NCBI GenBank assembly: GCA_913774355.1
Contig: CAJYGB010000043.1
Coordinates: 1-64,000, forward strand
Source of the DNA: an uncultured Chryseobacterium sp.
GTDB taxonomy: Bacteria; Bacteroidota; Bacteroidia; Flavobacteriales; Weeksellaceae
DNA: 64,000 nucleotides
Reading direction: 5' to 3'
The notes beneath the pieces are model-generated. The model was not told where the DNA came from, did no database searches, and saw only the letters and a program-made list of their open reading frames with translations. This document shows positions 7,751-15,100 of the stretch, one piece after another; position 1 is the first letter of the stretch, and each line of letters opens with the position of its first letter. A program made the position numbers and the translations under genes.

Positions 7751-8368
7751 ATGGCAGAAAAACTTTACTTCATCAAGACCAATCCGGTTGTGGCAAAAAT
7801 CAATTTATACAATAAACTCTGCCGCGAAGAAGAGCATGTTCTCCAATTTCTCCAGGATGATAAAAAAACAAGCCTTGAGCTCATCAAGAAAAAAACACTT
7901 CATCATATAGACGATATTTCAGAAGAAGAGCTGCTGGATATTTTCAGGTGGTTTGAGGCCAAATGCAATACGGATCCCGAAGAATTGCAAGCGCAGTTAT
8001 TTACTCACGGGATCGATATATTCCATGAGATTTCCGGTGCATCGGACGTGGAAGCTTTCCACCGGATCCTGTCGGATTATAAGAAACATGCAAACACAAT
8101 CCTCGGCTGTAAAATGGATTCTGAAGTTTTTAATCCATTCCTCATCTACGGGATCTTTTTTTCAGGGATGATCAATAAAAACGGTGAAACAGATTTTCAT
8201 TTTGATTACCTGAAATCCGGTTATTCAAACCTTTATTCCCTTGCTGAAACCGCTTATCAGGAAAATAAATCTAATATGCCAAAACCGGAGATGCACCGTC
8301 ATTTTTCCGAACTGTATGATTCCACTAAATTTTACAAAGGAAATATTATAATACTCCACCGTGTGTAG
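7751..8368 (+). CDS. Uncharacterised 205-residue protein
   Basis: No family is recognised. It is a soluble, largely helical protein with charged segments (E-E-E-L-L-D-I-F-R-W-F near residue 58). It ends shortly before the tyrS promoter. The TAG stop lies 13 nt upstream of the predicted -33 box, so it is the last gene before an independent transcription unit. Confidence 0.6.
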   Translation: MAEKLYFIKTNPVVAKINLYNKLCREEEHVLQFLQDDKKTSLELIKKKTLHHIDDISEEELLDIFRWFEAKCNTDPEELQAQLFTHGIDIFHEISGASDVEAFHRILSDYKKHANTILGCKMDSEVFNPFLIYGIFFSGMINKNGETDFHFDYLKSGYSNLYSLAETAYQENKSNMPKPEMHRHFSELYDSTKFYKGNIIILHRV

Positions 8369-8380
8369 CGAGGTATTTCT

Positions 8381-8411
8381 TTTCACAGATTTGAAAAAAT
8401 TTCTATATTTG
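8381..8411 (+). promoter_or_regulatory. Predicted promoter of the tyrS leader transcript
   Basis: The -7 box TATATTTG (8404-8411) matches the Bacteroidota consensus TAnnTTTG. A -33-like TTTC (8381-8384) lies 19 nt upstream. The predicted start of transcription, about 4-5 nt after the box, falls at or one base before the leader ATG (8417), so the leader mRNA would be practically leaderless. Confidence 0.6.
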
Positions 8412-8416
8412 CAGCA

Positions 8417-8500
8417 ATGAAGCAGCTCAACAATATCTTACGATTGCCTTTTTTCAGCAATTATTATTACCCGGCCTATGGTTCGGGAAAGCTTCTATAG
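8417..8500 (+). CDS. Tyrosine-rich leader peptide controlling tyrS
   Basis: A 27-residue peptide whose middle reads F-F-S-N-Y-Y-Y-P-A-Y-G, with four Tyr codons (8462-8470 and 8477-8479) within six codons. It stops at TAG 8498-8500, 34 nt before the attenuator terminator and 83 nt before tyrS. Ribosome pausing at these codons when Tyr-tRNA is scarce would cover segment 1 (CCCGG 8470-8474). That frees segment 2 (GGTTCGGG 8480-8487) to pair with segment 3. The peptide itself probably has no function. Function is inferred from sequence layout; peptide attenuation is well known for amino-acid genes in Proteobacteria. Confidence 0.85.
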   Translation: MKQLNNILRLPFFSNYYYPAYGSGKLL

Positions 8501-8563
8501 ATCTATTTCAGTAAACATTCAACTAGAATAATAGAAAACCCGGACCTCTCGTCCGGGTTTTTT
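8470..8563 (+). promoter_or_regulatory. Tyrosine attenuator (competing RNA hairpins) upstream of tyrS
   Basis: There are four segments. Segment 1 is CCCGG (8470-8474). Segment 2 is GGTTCGGG (8480-8487). Segment 3 is CCCGGACC (8539-8546). Segment 4 is GTCCGGG (8551-8557). Segments 1:2 pair over 5 bp with one G-U. Segments 2:3 pair over 8 contiguous bp with one G-U and form the antiterminator. Segments 3:4 form the terminator, an 11-bp stem (8535-8545 / 8551-8561) with a CTCTC loop and a T run. Tyrosine starvation should therefore raise tyrS read-through. No T-box consensus is present. Confidence 0.85.
8535..8563 (+). terminator. Attenuator terminator of tyrS
   Basis: Stem AAAACCCGGAC / GTCCGGGTTTT, loop CTCTC, followed by T residues. 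It ends about 20 nt before the tyrS ATG and so acts inside the leader rather than at the end of a gene. Confidence 0.9.
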
Positions 8564-8583
8564 CATATATAAAATTCAAAAAA

Positions 8584-9783
8584 ATGATCCGTACACTAAA
8601 AGAAAACGTAGAAATTATGCTGCCGCCAAACGGTCTGGAATTAAAATTTCAGCAGGCCGCAGAAGAAAACAGGAAACTCATCATCAAGATAGGTTTTGAT
8701 CCTACCGCTCCCGACCTGCACCTTGGGCATGCCGTCGTCCTGAAAAAGCTAAAGCAGTTTCAGGAGCTGGGCCATCAGGTTGTGATCGTCGTCGGAAGCT
8801 TTACAGCAAGAATTGGGGATCCGACCGGGAAAAATAAAGCCCGGCAACCCTTAAATGCTGAAGAGGTGAAGCACAATGCAGAAACCTATATCAGCCAGCT
8901 TGCCAAAGTAATCGATGTTGAAAAAGCAAAAATAGTATTCAATTCCGACTGGCTGGATGCGCTGCCTTTTTCAGAAGTCGTTCAGCTCTTGTCTAAAGTA
9001 ACGGTGGCGCAGCTGCTGCAGCGGAACGATTTCAGCAAAAGATTTACCGAAAATATCCCAATTGCCATGCATGAGCTGGTATACCCGATTCTTCAGGGAT
9101 TCGATTCGGTACAGATTGAATGTGATATAGAGATGGGCGGAACGGATCAGCTGTTCAACTGTACCATGGGGAGACAGCTGCAGGAAAACCACGGAAGATC
9201 TCCGCAAATCGTGATGTGCATGCCGCTGCTTAAAGGCCTGGACGGGAAAGAAAAAATGAGTAAATCTTTGAACAATACAATCGGATTAACAGATACCCCG
9301 AATGAAATGTTCGGCAAAACCATGTCTATCCCGGATACTTTGATCACTGAATTCATCGACCTTACCTCCGATCTTTCCGGTGAAGAAAAAGAAAACCTGA
9401 AGCTCAGCATTACAAACGGTGAAAATCCAATGAATATTAAAAAGCTGATCGCCAAAAATATCATTACGCAATACCACGATCCTGAATCTGCGGAACAAGC
9501 TGAAACGTTTTTCACGAACCAGTTTCAAAATAAAAATGATGGTGAAAAAGTGTTTGAGCCGGTTTCTTTAAGTTCATTGAATCATCGTCAGGAAAGCATG
9601 ACTCTTGCAGAACTCTGCCATCAGCTGAAAAACAAAGAAAGCAAGTCTTTTATCCGTAGGCTCATTACCAACGGCGGGATTCAGATCAATCATCAGAAAA
9701 TAACTAATCCCGATGAAAAAGTTGCAGTAACCAAAGGAACAAAAATCAAGATCGGGAAGAGAAGTTTTTTTGAACTTTTGTAA
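8584..9783 (+). CDS. tyrS: Tyrosyl-tRNA synthetase (TyrZ-like clade)
   Basis: A 399-residue class I synthetase that charges tRNA-Tyr. The HIGH motif is H46-L-G-H49 and the KMSKS loop is K224-M-S-K-S228. The T-A-R-I-G-D-P-T-G-K segment near 76-86 lines the ATP/tyrosine pocket. A C-terminal S4 RNA-binding domain begins around residue 340 (L-C-H-Q-L-K, S-K-S-F-I-R-R-L-I, G-G-I-Q-I-N). Order and length fit the TyrZ-type clade. Expression is predicted to be controlled by the tyrosine leader-peptide attenuator just upstream. Confidence 0.97.
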   Translation: MIRTLKENVEIMLPPNGLELKFQQAAEENRKLIIKIGFDPTAPDLHLGHAVVLKKLKQFQELGHQVVIVVGSFTARIGDPTGKNKARQPLNAEEVKHNAETYISQLAKVIDVEKAKIVFNSDWLDALPFSEVVQLLSKVTVAQLLQRNDFSKRFTENIPIAMHELVYPILQGFDSVQIECDIEMGGTDQLFNCTMGRQLQENHGRSPQIVMCMPLLKGLDGKEKMSKSLNNTIGLTDTPNEMFGKTMSIPDTLITEFIDLTSDLSGEEKENLKLSITNGENPMNIKKLIAKNIITQYHDPESAEQAETFFTNQFQNKNDGEKVFEPVSLSSLNHRQESMTLAELCHQLKNKESKSFIRRLITNGGIQINHQKITNPDEKVAVTKGTKIKIGKRSFFELL

Positions 9784-9851
9784 ATACCGGATTTTCAGAG
9801 GCAATTTTTTGATATATTCGTCAGGTCAAAAATTAATAAAAAATAAAGGAT

Positions 9852-10373
9852 ATGAGCTACATCATGGTCGATATAGAATCGGACGGCCCGATTCCCGGGG
9901 ATTTTTCAATGGTCTGTTTCGGAGCGGTTCTGGTAGACGAAAATCTGGACAGAACTTTCTATGGAAGATTAAAACCGATTTCCGAAAATTATAATCCTGA
10001 TGCGCTGGCGGTTTCAGGATTTGCGAGAGAGGAAACCCTGGACTTTGACGATCCCAAAGAGATCATGCTGAAATTTGCTGCCTGGATAGAAGAGCATTCC
10101 AAAGGCCGGCCGATTTTCATCAGCGACAATAATGGCTTCGACTGGATGTTCATCTGCTGGTATTTCCATCATTTCATCGGACGGAATCCATTCGGTTTTT
10201 CGTCCAGGAGGCTTTCCGATCTGTATTGCGGACTGGAAAAAGATACTTTCGCACAGTGGAAGCATTTGAGGAAAACGGAACATACCCATCATCCCGTAGA
10301 TGATGCCCGGGGAAATGCGGAAGTGTTGTTGTATATGAAAGACGAAATGGGACTGAAAATCGCGCTGAGGTAA
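9852..10373 (+). CDS. DEDDh 3'-5' exoribonuclease (Rv2179c-like)
   Basis: A 173-residue member of the DnaQ-like exonuclease superfamily. Exo I is V-D-I-E-S-D-G (catalytic D7 and E9). Exo II lies in the S-D-N-N-G-F-D-W segment near 98-105. Exo III is H-H-P-V-D-D-A-R near 145-152, with the His and Asp of the DEDDh type. The family resembles RNase T/oligoribonuclease and the Rv2179c group acting on RNA 3' ends; the substrate here is inferred. It lies 68 nt after tyrS with a weak terminator region between. Confidence 0.8.
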   Translation: MSYIMVDIESDGPIPGDFSMVCFGAVLVDENLDRTFYGRLKPISENYNPDALAVSGFAREETLDFDDPKEIMLKFAAWIEEHSKGRPIFISDNNGFDWMFICWYFHHFIGRNPFGFSSRRLSDLYCGLEKDTFAQWKHLRKTEHTHHPVDDARGNAEVLLYMKDEMGLKIALR

Positions 10374-10394
10374 TTTATTATTTTAACACTAACT

Positions 10395-10862
10395 ATGAAA
10401 AACGATATTGAACTTTATAAAAGCTTCTTTCAGAAAAGAGATGATTATTATCTGGAAAAGCTGGACAAATATAACCAAAGCAAAAAATTTACTTTTAATT
10501 ATGCCACATTAATCTTTGGAATATTCTGGTTTCTTTACAGAAAAATGTATATTGAAGTTATAATTATTTATTCATTAATTTCCTTAGAGAGTTTATTTGA
10601 AAATTTATTCCTTAAAAGACTGATTGGTGAGGAAAGAACGGTTATTTTTAGTCTTTGCGTTACCGTATTGTTTATAATAACCACAGGATTTTCAGGAAAT
10701 CTGCTATATCTGAAAAAAGCAATGAGAACAGTTAGTAAAGCCCAAAAAAAGTATCCTGATTTTGAAAACCAGAATAGTTATGTCGCTAAAAAAGGAGGCA
10801 CAAGTTTTATTGTAATTTCAATTATAATTATATCTCTTGTTTTAATTTTAGCACTACAATAA
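10395..10862 (+). CDS. DUF2628-like membrane protein
   Basis: A 155-residue protein. A charged N-terminus (residues 1-33) is followed by N-Y-A-T-L-I-F-G-I-F-W-F-L-Y-R-K-M-Y, the DUF2628 hallmark of a short helix plus F-W-x-x-Y-R-K-M-Y. There are hydrophobic segments around 35-48, 52-68, 78-100 and 132-153. It is an inner-membrane protein of unknown function. It starts 21 nt after the exonuclease stop. Confidence 0.7.
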   Translation: MKNDIELYKSFFQKRDDYYLEKLDKYNQSKKFTFNYATLIFGIFWFLYRKMYIEVIIIYSLISLESLFENLFLKRLIGEERTVIFSLCVTVLFIITTGFSGNLLYLKKAMRTVSKAQKKYPDFENQNSYVAKKGGTSFIVISIIIISLVLILALQ

Positions 10863-10894
10863 ACCAATACAAGTATGCTTTACCTGCATAATTT

Positions 10895-11566
10895 TTAATA
10901 CGTATACGGCACCAGTACCTCAATAAAATTATCCGTTTTATGGGGTTCCCCGATGGCACGGAATTTCCAGTCGCCGTTATAACGGTACGCTTCCGCAAAA
11001 ACCATGGAGCACATACCGTTCATGCTTTCATCACCGGAAAGACTGAATTTGGTAATTTCCTTTCCCCTCGCATCAACAGCCCGGATAAAAGCATTTTCGA
11101 TCATCCCGAAATGCTGCCTGTTCGCAAGTCCCTGATAAATTGACACGACGAAAACGATCTTCTGATAGCGCTCGTCCAGTTCATCCAGCTTTACAATGAT
11201 CTGCTCATCATCGCCATCCCCCGCACCGGTCCTGTTGTCACCGGTAAGCCAGATCTTTCCGCTCGGATGCCGCATGGAATTAAAGTAGATCACATCACTT
11301 TTGTACAGGACAATTTCGCGCCCGTTGCCTGCCGGGAATGTTTTTCCCATATCTGCCACCTTTCCGTTTTTATCGAGCAGAAAGGCAATGGCATCCAGAT
11401 CATATTCCGCGCCGCTACTACTGCCGAAAAGACGGTTGAGAAAGCCTCCGGAGCGGCGTACATCCCAGCCCAGGCCAATGGTTACGGAAGAAAGATCATA
11501 TATTTCGCCACCGTTGTCGCTTTTGCGCAGATTGATGGTCTGCCCCTTCTGTAAATTGATCGCCAT
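10895..11566 (-). CDS. TerD family protein (second gene of pair)
   Basis: A 223-residue TerD/TerZ/TerE-type protein beginning M-A-I-N-L-Q-K-G-Q, exactly as its upstream neighbour. It has G-L-G-W-D-V (about 31-36), F-L-L-D-K-N-G-K (about 62-69) and a divergent calcium-loop region H-P-S-G-K-I-W-L-T-G-D-N near 98-109, followed by an acidic D-G-D-D-E. TerD proteins bind calcium and are linked to tellurite, phage and membrane stress. A low-complexity insert near 40-55 (L-F-G-S-S-S-G-A) distinguishes it from the canonical copy. It starts 1 nt after its neighbour's stop. Confidence 0.85.
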   Translation of the reverse strand: MAINLQKGQTINLRKSDNGGEIYDLSSVTIGLGWDVRRSGGFLNRLFGSSSGAEYDLDAIAFLLDKNGKVADMGKTFPAGNGREIVLYKSDVIYFNSMRHPSGKIWLTGDNRTGAGDGDDEQIIVKLDELDERYQKIVFVVSIYQGLANRQHFGMIENAFIRAVDARGKEITKFSLSGDESMNGMCSMVFAEAYRYNGDWKFRAIGEPHKTDNFIEVLVPYTY

Positions 11567-11567
11567 A

Positions 11568-12143
11568 TTATTTTATAATTTGCCCTTTGTAATATTTTTC
11601 CAGAAAAAAACCGAGATCTGCACGGTAGCCGATGCCCGAAGCCTCAAACTTCCAGCTTCCGCCCCGCTTGTACAGTCTTCCGAATTCAATTCCCGTCTCG
11701 ATGGAAAAGTCCTCATCGAGTTCATATTTGGCAATTTCCTGGTGCGTCATGTTATCGATAATCCGGATATAGGAATTTCTCACCTGTCCGAAATTCTGCT
11801 TTCTTCTTTCAAAATCTTCAATGGTTACCACGAAAAGGATTTCCTCAACCCGCGAATCTACTTTTTCCAGGTCCACGATAATCGCTTCATCATCGTCACC
11901 GTCGCTGTTTTTCCCGCTTGGATCGTCGCCGGTATGCGTAAGGGCGCCGTCGGGAGAATTCAGGTTGTTATAGAAAACGAAATATTCCTCACTTACCAGT
12001 TTACGGTCGGCATCGATCATAATTGCCGAAGCATCAAGGTCGAAATCATATCCCATGCCCTCATTAGGATCCCAGCCCAGACCGATGGTCATTTTGGTAA
12101 ATCCAATTTCTATCCGCTGACCTTTCTGTAAATTAATTGCCAT
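11568..12143 (-). CDS. terD: TerD family protein (first gene of pair)
   Basis: A 191-residue TerD homologue of normal family length. It opens M-A-I-N-L-Q-K-G-Q. The conserved G-L-G-W-D-P (about 22-27), F-D-L-D-A-S-A-I (about 34-41) and the calcium-binding loop N-S-P-D-G-A-L-T-H-T-G-D-D (about 66-78) are all present, followed by G-D-D-D-E-A-I. It is the promoter-proximal gene of a two-gene operon. No TerA, TerB or TerC is seen nearby, so this is a reduced Ter set. Confidence 0.9.
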   Translation of the reverse strand: MAINLQKGQRIEIGFTKMTIGLGWDPNEGMGYDFDLDASAIMIDADRKLVSEEYFVFYNNLNSPDGALTHTGDDPSGKNSDGDDDEAIIVDLEKVDSRVEEILFVVTIEDFERRKQNFGQVRNSYIRIIDNMTHQEIAKYELDEDFSIETGIEFGRLYKRGGSWKFEASGIGYRADLGFFLEKYYKGQIIK

Positions 12144-12225
12144 AATTATAAATGTGTTGTTCCCTCTAAATTAGTGTTCATCCGGGAATTTTCCAAATGA
12201 AATCTGCAAAATTATCTGGTACAAA

Positions 12226-12250
12226 AAAATCCGGCGATGTGCCGGGTTTT
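12226..12250 (-). terminator. Terminator of the panD/flippase-like transcript
   Basis: CCGGC / GCCGG stem with loop GATGT, flanked by A-run and T-run pairing. Read leftward it ends in seven U residues, about 20 nt past the stop of the 12269-13297 gene. Confidence 0.8.
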
Positions 12251-12268
12251 AGAATATGTCTCTTCATC

Positions 12269-13297
12269 TTATGATTCGGATACCGTATTTTCGGTCAGCC
12301 TATTTCTTGCCTTAGCCAGCATCGGAATGGAAACAAGTCCCATCACCAGCATGATTACGATCTGCAACGGCAGTGAAATAAAAGAATAGGTTAATCCTAT
12401 TTCTCCACCCAGCTCGCCGCTTTTTCCCATGGAAATAAACAGGGCCATAAAACCGTACTTCATTGCCAGGTTAAAAGCTCCGATGCCACCGCTTGCAGGG
12501 ATGATCATCCCGAAAGTTCCCACAACGAGAATCAAAAATCCGTCATCAAAAGTAAAATCCGAAGTTTCCGGCAGTGCAAAACACACGAGATAGGCTGCAA
12601 AATAATAAGAAATCCAGATGCCTGCCGTATAAAGGATGAATTTCCCTTTCTGTTTCAATTTAAATACGGAGGTAATTCCTTCCAGAACACCATCAATGAA
12701 CCGGATGATCTTATCGAGAACAGGAACATTCGCCAGTTTTTTTTTAAACACAAAAAACAATATCGCACCGACAGTTAAAACCGCTGCACCCATCAGAATT
12801 TTATCCGGATTAAGTTCTATTCCTGAATTTTTATAAAAAGAATAAATCACCTCTCCTTTAAAGATCAGGGTCAGGCCGAGGAATACGACCATACACACCA
12901 GATCCACAACCCTTTCCAGAATAATGGTCCCGAAAGACTGGTCTACCGGAACTTTTTCAACCCCATATAAAGCGGTTGCCCGTGCCACTTCCCCGCTTCT
13001 GGGAATGGTAAGGTTCATCAGGTAACCGAATGAAATCGACCACAGCGAATTGGAGTCTGAAATATGATGTCCCATCGGCTCGAGCATCAGGTTCCACCGG
13101 ATGGCCCGGAACCAGTAGGCTGCGATTCCGAAACAGGCCGCCAGTAAAACCCACCAGTAATTGGCTTTTGCCAATGATTTTTGGATCACCTTAAAATCCA
13201 GTCCTTTTAGAGCAAACCATAAAAAAAAGCCTGCAAAAGCAAGCGAGATTACAATGGTAAGGATTGTTTTTAAAGGCTTTTTTGATTTGTTTTCCAT
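12269..13297 (-). CDS. Lysylphosphatidylglycerol synthase TM-region / flippase-like protein (UPF0104)
   Basis: A 342-residue integral membrane protein with about eight hydrophobic segments. It carries the family signatures W-F-R-A-I-R-W (about 62-68), I-P-R-S-G-E-V-A-R-A near 98-107, E-R-V-V-D-L-V near 127-133 and I-P-A-S-G-G-I-G-A near 264-272. No catalytic lysyl-transferase domain is present, so it corresponds only to the flippase-like half of MprF. It lies 9 nt after panD on the same strand, a likely two-gene operon. Confidence 0.85.
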   Translation of the reverse strand: MENKSKKPLKTILTIVISLAFAGFFLWFALKGLDFKVIQKSLAKANYWWVLLAACFGIAAYWFRAIRWNLMLEPMGHHISDSNSLWSISFGYLMNLTIPRSGEVARATALYGVEKVPVDQSFGTIILERVVDLVCMVVFLGLTLIFKGEVIYSFYKNSGIELNPDKILMGAAVLTVGAILFFVFKKKLANVPVLDKIIRFIDGVLEGITSVFKLKQKGKFILYTAGIWISYYFAAYLVCFALPETSDFTFDDGFLILVVGTFGMIIPASGGIGAFNLAMKYGFMALFISMGKSGELGGEIGLTYSFISLPLQIVIMLVMGLVSIPMLAKARNRLTENTVSES

Positions 13298-13306
13298 CCT
13301 GTTACG

Positions 13307-13657
13307 TTACGTCAAAAGATTGGTTTTTTCGTCCGGGAAAACGATTTTCGGCTGAAAAGCCTGCGCTTCCTCGGGAGTCATCTGTGCGTAAGCGATGATA
13401 ATGATGATATCGTCTTTCTGTACTTTTCTTGCAGCCGGCCCATTAAGACAAACCTCGCCCGATTTTCTTTTTCCTTTGATCACATACGTATCAAAACGCT
13501 CTCCGTTGTTTACATTTACGATATAAACCCGCTCTCCCACTACCAGTCCTGCCGCTTCGATCAGCTCTTCATCTATGGTAATACTTCCTATATAATTAAG
13601 GTCAGAAGCCGTAACTCTCACCCTGTGAATTTTAGACTTAAAAACTTCTATTAACAT
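13307..13657 (-). CDS. panD: Aspartate 1-decarboxylase
   Basis: A 116-residue proenzyme that makes beta-alanine for pantothenate and coenzyme A. The self-processing site Y22-I-G24-S25 is intact; cleavage gives the pyruvoyl group at S25. R54/Y58-type residues of the active site fall in the Y-I-V-N-V-N-N-G-E-R-F region. N-G-P-A-A-R near residue 73 is the conserved loop. The -7 box TAAATTTG lies 5 nt before the ATG, so the mRNA is predicted leaderless. Other pantothenate genes are not adjacent. Confidence 0.95.
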   Translation of the reverse strand: MLIEVFKSKIHRVRVTASDLNYIGSITIDEELIEAAGLVVGERVYIVNVNNGERFDTYVIKGKRKSGEVCLNGPAARKVQKDDIIIIIAYAQMTPEEAQAFQPKIVFPDEKTNLLT

Positions 13658-13661
13658 GGTG

Positions 13662-13669
13662 CAAATTTA
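13662..13669 (-). promoter_or_regulatory. panD -7 box (predicted leaderless start)
   Basis: On the minus strand this reads TAAATTTG, a perfect TAnnTTTG box. Its last base is 5 nt from the A of the panD ATG. Confidence 0.6.
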
Positions 13670-13991
13670 TTAATAATAATTTACAAAACCGCCTTTTACA
13701 ATGAATTTAAAACTAACAGATACACAGCACATTAATTTCTTTAAATATAATTTTTGAAGATTTTACTTACCGAATTTATAAACATATCCTGAAAACCCTT
13801 AATTCTTGATATTAAATTCAGGATTTAATAAATGTTAAAAATAAATTTCAAAATTTACTAAAGTCAATACAGATAAGCAATTGGCATGATTTTAGCAACG
13901 TGTAACGTAGATTTTTCGTAAGATCCTGAATTATGATATTTTAACCAATTTTACTTAAAATTAAAAAAATTAATTATTTTTTTACAATAAA

Positions 13992-14022
13992 ATTGCACAT
14001 TTATAAAATAGTATTATATTTG
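13992..14022 (+). promoter_or_regulatory. Promoter of the HU gene
   Basis: A -33-like ATTG (13992-13995) and the -7 box TATATTTG (14015-14022) are 19 nt apart. The start of transcription would lie near 14026, leaving a leader of about 30 nt before the ATG at 14057. Confidence 0.6.
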
Positions 14023-14056
14023 CTATACTAACGAACTAACTTTAATAATAAAAATT

Positions 14057-14368
14057 ATGAACAAGTCTGAATTAATCGACGCAATCGCAAAAGATGCAGG
14101 GATCACTAAAGTTGCAGCCAAAGCTGCTTTGGAATCATTCATCAACAACGTAATGACTACTTTAAAGAAGAAAGACGGAAAAGTTTCTTTAGTAGGATTC
14201 GGAACTTTCTCAGTAGCAGAGAGAGCAGCAAGACAGGGAATCAATCCTGCCACTAAAAAGCCGATCAACATCGAAGCAAAAACCGTTGCTAAATTCAAGG
14301 CAGGTGCTGATCTTTCAGCTGCCGTAGCTTCAGCTAACGCTCCTGCTCCAGCCAAAAAGAAAAAATAA
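14057..14368 (+). CDS. HU family DNA-binding protein with basic tail
   Basis: A 103-residue nucleoid protein. The HU/IHF core is complete: M-N-K-S-E-L-I-D-A-I-A, then G-F-G-T-F-S (about 47-52), R-x-G-x-N-P-A-T-K-K-P-I (about 59-70) and F-K-A-G near the end of the fold. An extra C-terminal Ala/Pro/Lys-rich tail (A-P-A-P-A-K-K-K-K) goes beyond the usual 90 residues, a common feature in Bacteroidota. It has a strong own promoter and a strong terminator, in keeping with high expression. Confidence 0.95.
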   Translation: MNKSELIDAIAKDAGITKVAAKAALESFINNVMTTLKKKDGKVSLVGFGTFSVAERAARQGINPATKKPINIEAKTVAKFKAGADLSAAVASANAPAPAKKKK

Positions 14369-14388
14369 TCAATTAAGATTATAATAAT

Positions 14389-14416
14389 AAACCTCATCAT
14401 CCGATGAGGTTTTTTT
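14389..14416 (+). terminator. Terminator of the HU gene
   Basis: Stem AAACCTCATC / GATGAGGTTT with loop ATCC and a run of T. It begins 20 nt after the HU stop codon. Confidence 0.9.
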
Positions 14417-14431
14417 ATGCCTGATACCGGT

Positions 14432-15076
14432 TTACGGTGCCAGTCTTGAGATCTTCCATTCGAAATCGTCTGTCAGTTCATAGATAATCCGGTCGTGCAG
14501 ACGGTTCGGCCTTCCCTGCCAGAATTCTATTTCATAAGGTTTTGCGATATATCCGCCCCAGTTTTCAGGTCTTGGAATCTCAGTACTTTCATATTCCTTT
14601 TCAAGTTCCTTAAGCCTCGTTTCCAGAAATTCACGGTTGGGAATTTCACGGCTCTGCGGAGAAACTATGGCACCGAGCTGGCTTCCTTTCGGTCTGGAAT
14701 GAAAATAGCCGTCGCTCAGGTTTTCAGCAATACGTTCCAGGTTCGCTTTTATGATGATCTGCCGTTCCAGGCCGGGCCAGAAAAAATGCAGGCAGGCTTT
14801 ATGGGTTTCCTCAATAGCACGACCTTTTCTGCTGTCGTAATTGGTGTAAAAAATAAATCCTTCATAGGTATAAGCTTTCAGCAGAACCATCCGGGTACGC
14901 GGGCAGCCGTCTTCCTCCAAGGTAGAAACCGCCATTGCATTGGCTTCAGAAATGTTCGGATTTTCGCCGGCTTCCGCATACCAATCCCGGAATTGCTCCA
15001 TGGGATTTTGTTTTATCTCACTTTCAATAAGTTGGGATTTATCATACACTTTTCTTTTATCGTGCAGGTTTTCCAT
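14432..15076 (-). CDS. pdxH: Pyridoxamine 5'-phosphate oxidase
   Basis: A 214-residue FMN enzyme that oxidises PNP/PMP to PLP. Family motifs are R-T-R-M-V-L-L-K near 60-67 (FMN contact), N-Y-D-S-R-K-G near 80-86, F-F-W-P-G-L-E-R-Q near 96-104 and S-P-Q-S near 138-141. The C-terminal substrate-binding block W-Q-G-R-P-N-R-L-H-D-R is intact, and the protein ends R-L-A-P, the classic PdxH ending. It is transcribed divergently from yqgE with only 24 bp between the two starts. Confidence 0.97.
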   Translation of the reverse strand: MENLHDKRKVYDKSQLIESEIKQNPMEQFRDWYAEAGENPNISEANAMAVSTLEEDGCPRTRMVLLKAYTYEGFIFYTNYDSRKGRAIEETHKACLHFFWPGLERQIIIKANLERIAENLSDGYFHSRPKGSQLGAIVSPQSREIPNREFLETRLKELEKEYESTEIPRPENWGGYIAKPYEIEFWQGRPNRLHDRIIYELTDDFEWKISRLAP

Positions 15077-15089
15077 AAATATTTTTTAT

Positions 15090-15097
15090 TAAATTTG
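15090..15097 (+). promoter_or_regulatory. yqgE -7 box (predicted leaderless start)
   Basis: TAAATTTG lies 4 nt before the ATG at 15101. The matching -33 region falls inside the first codons of divergent pdxH, so the promoter overlaps that coding sequence. Confidence 0.55.
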
Positions 15098-15100
15098 AGT

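Larger units (their letters stand above)
13658..14056. other. 399-nt AT-rich intergenic region between panD and the HU gene
   Basis: It holds the panD promoter on the minus strand at its left edge and the HU promoter on the plus strand at its right edge. The central 300 bases are very AT-rich, with no open frame or stable hairpin I can support. Curved A/T tracts are frequent, which fits a strong HU promoter upstream region. Confidence 0.6.

Noticed and set aside
8384..8583. T-box riboswitch for tyrS
   Set aside because: No T-box consensus or specifier-loop structure is present. The leader peptide with Tyr codons and a three-way hairpin competition explains the terminator better.
14495..15100. 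Long N-terminal extension of yqgE
   Set aside because: The upstream frame is antisense to pdxH and adds 202 residues unlike the family. The ATG at 15101 gives the normal length and sits just behind a -7 box.
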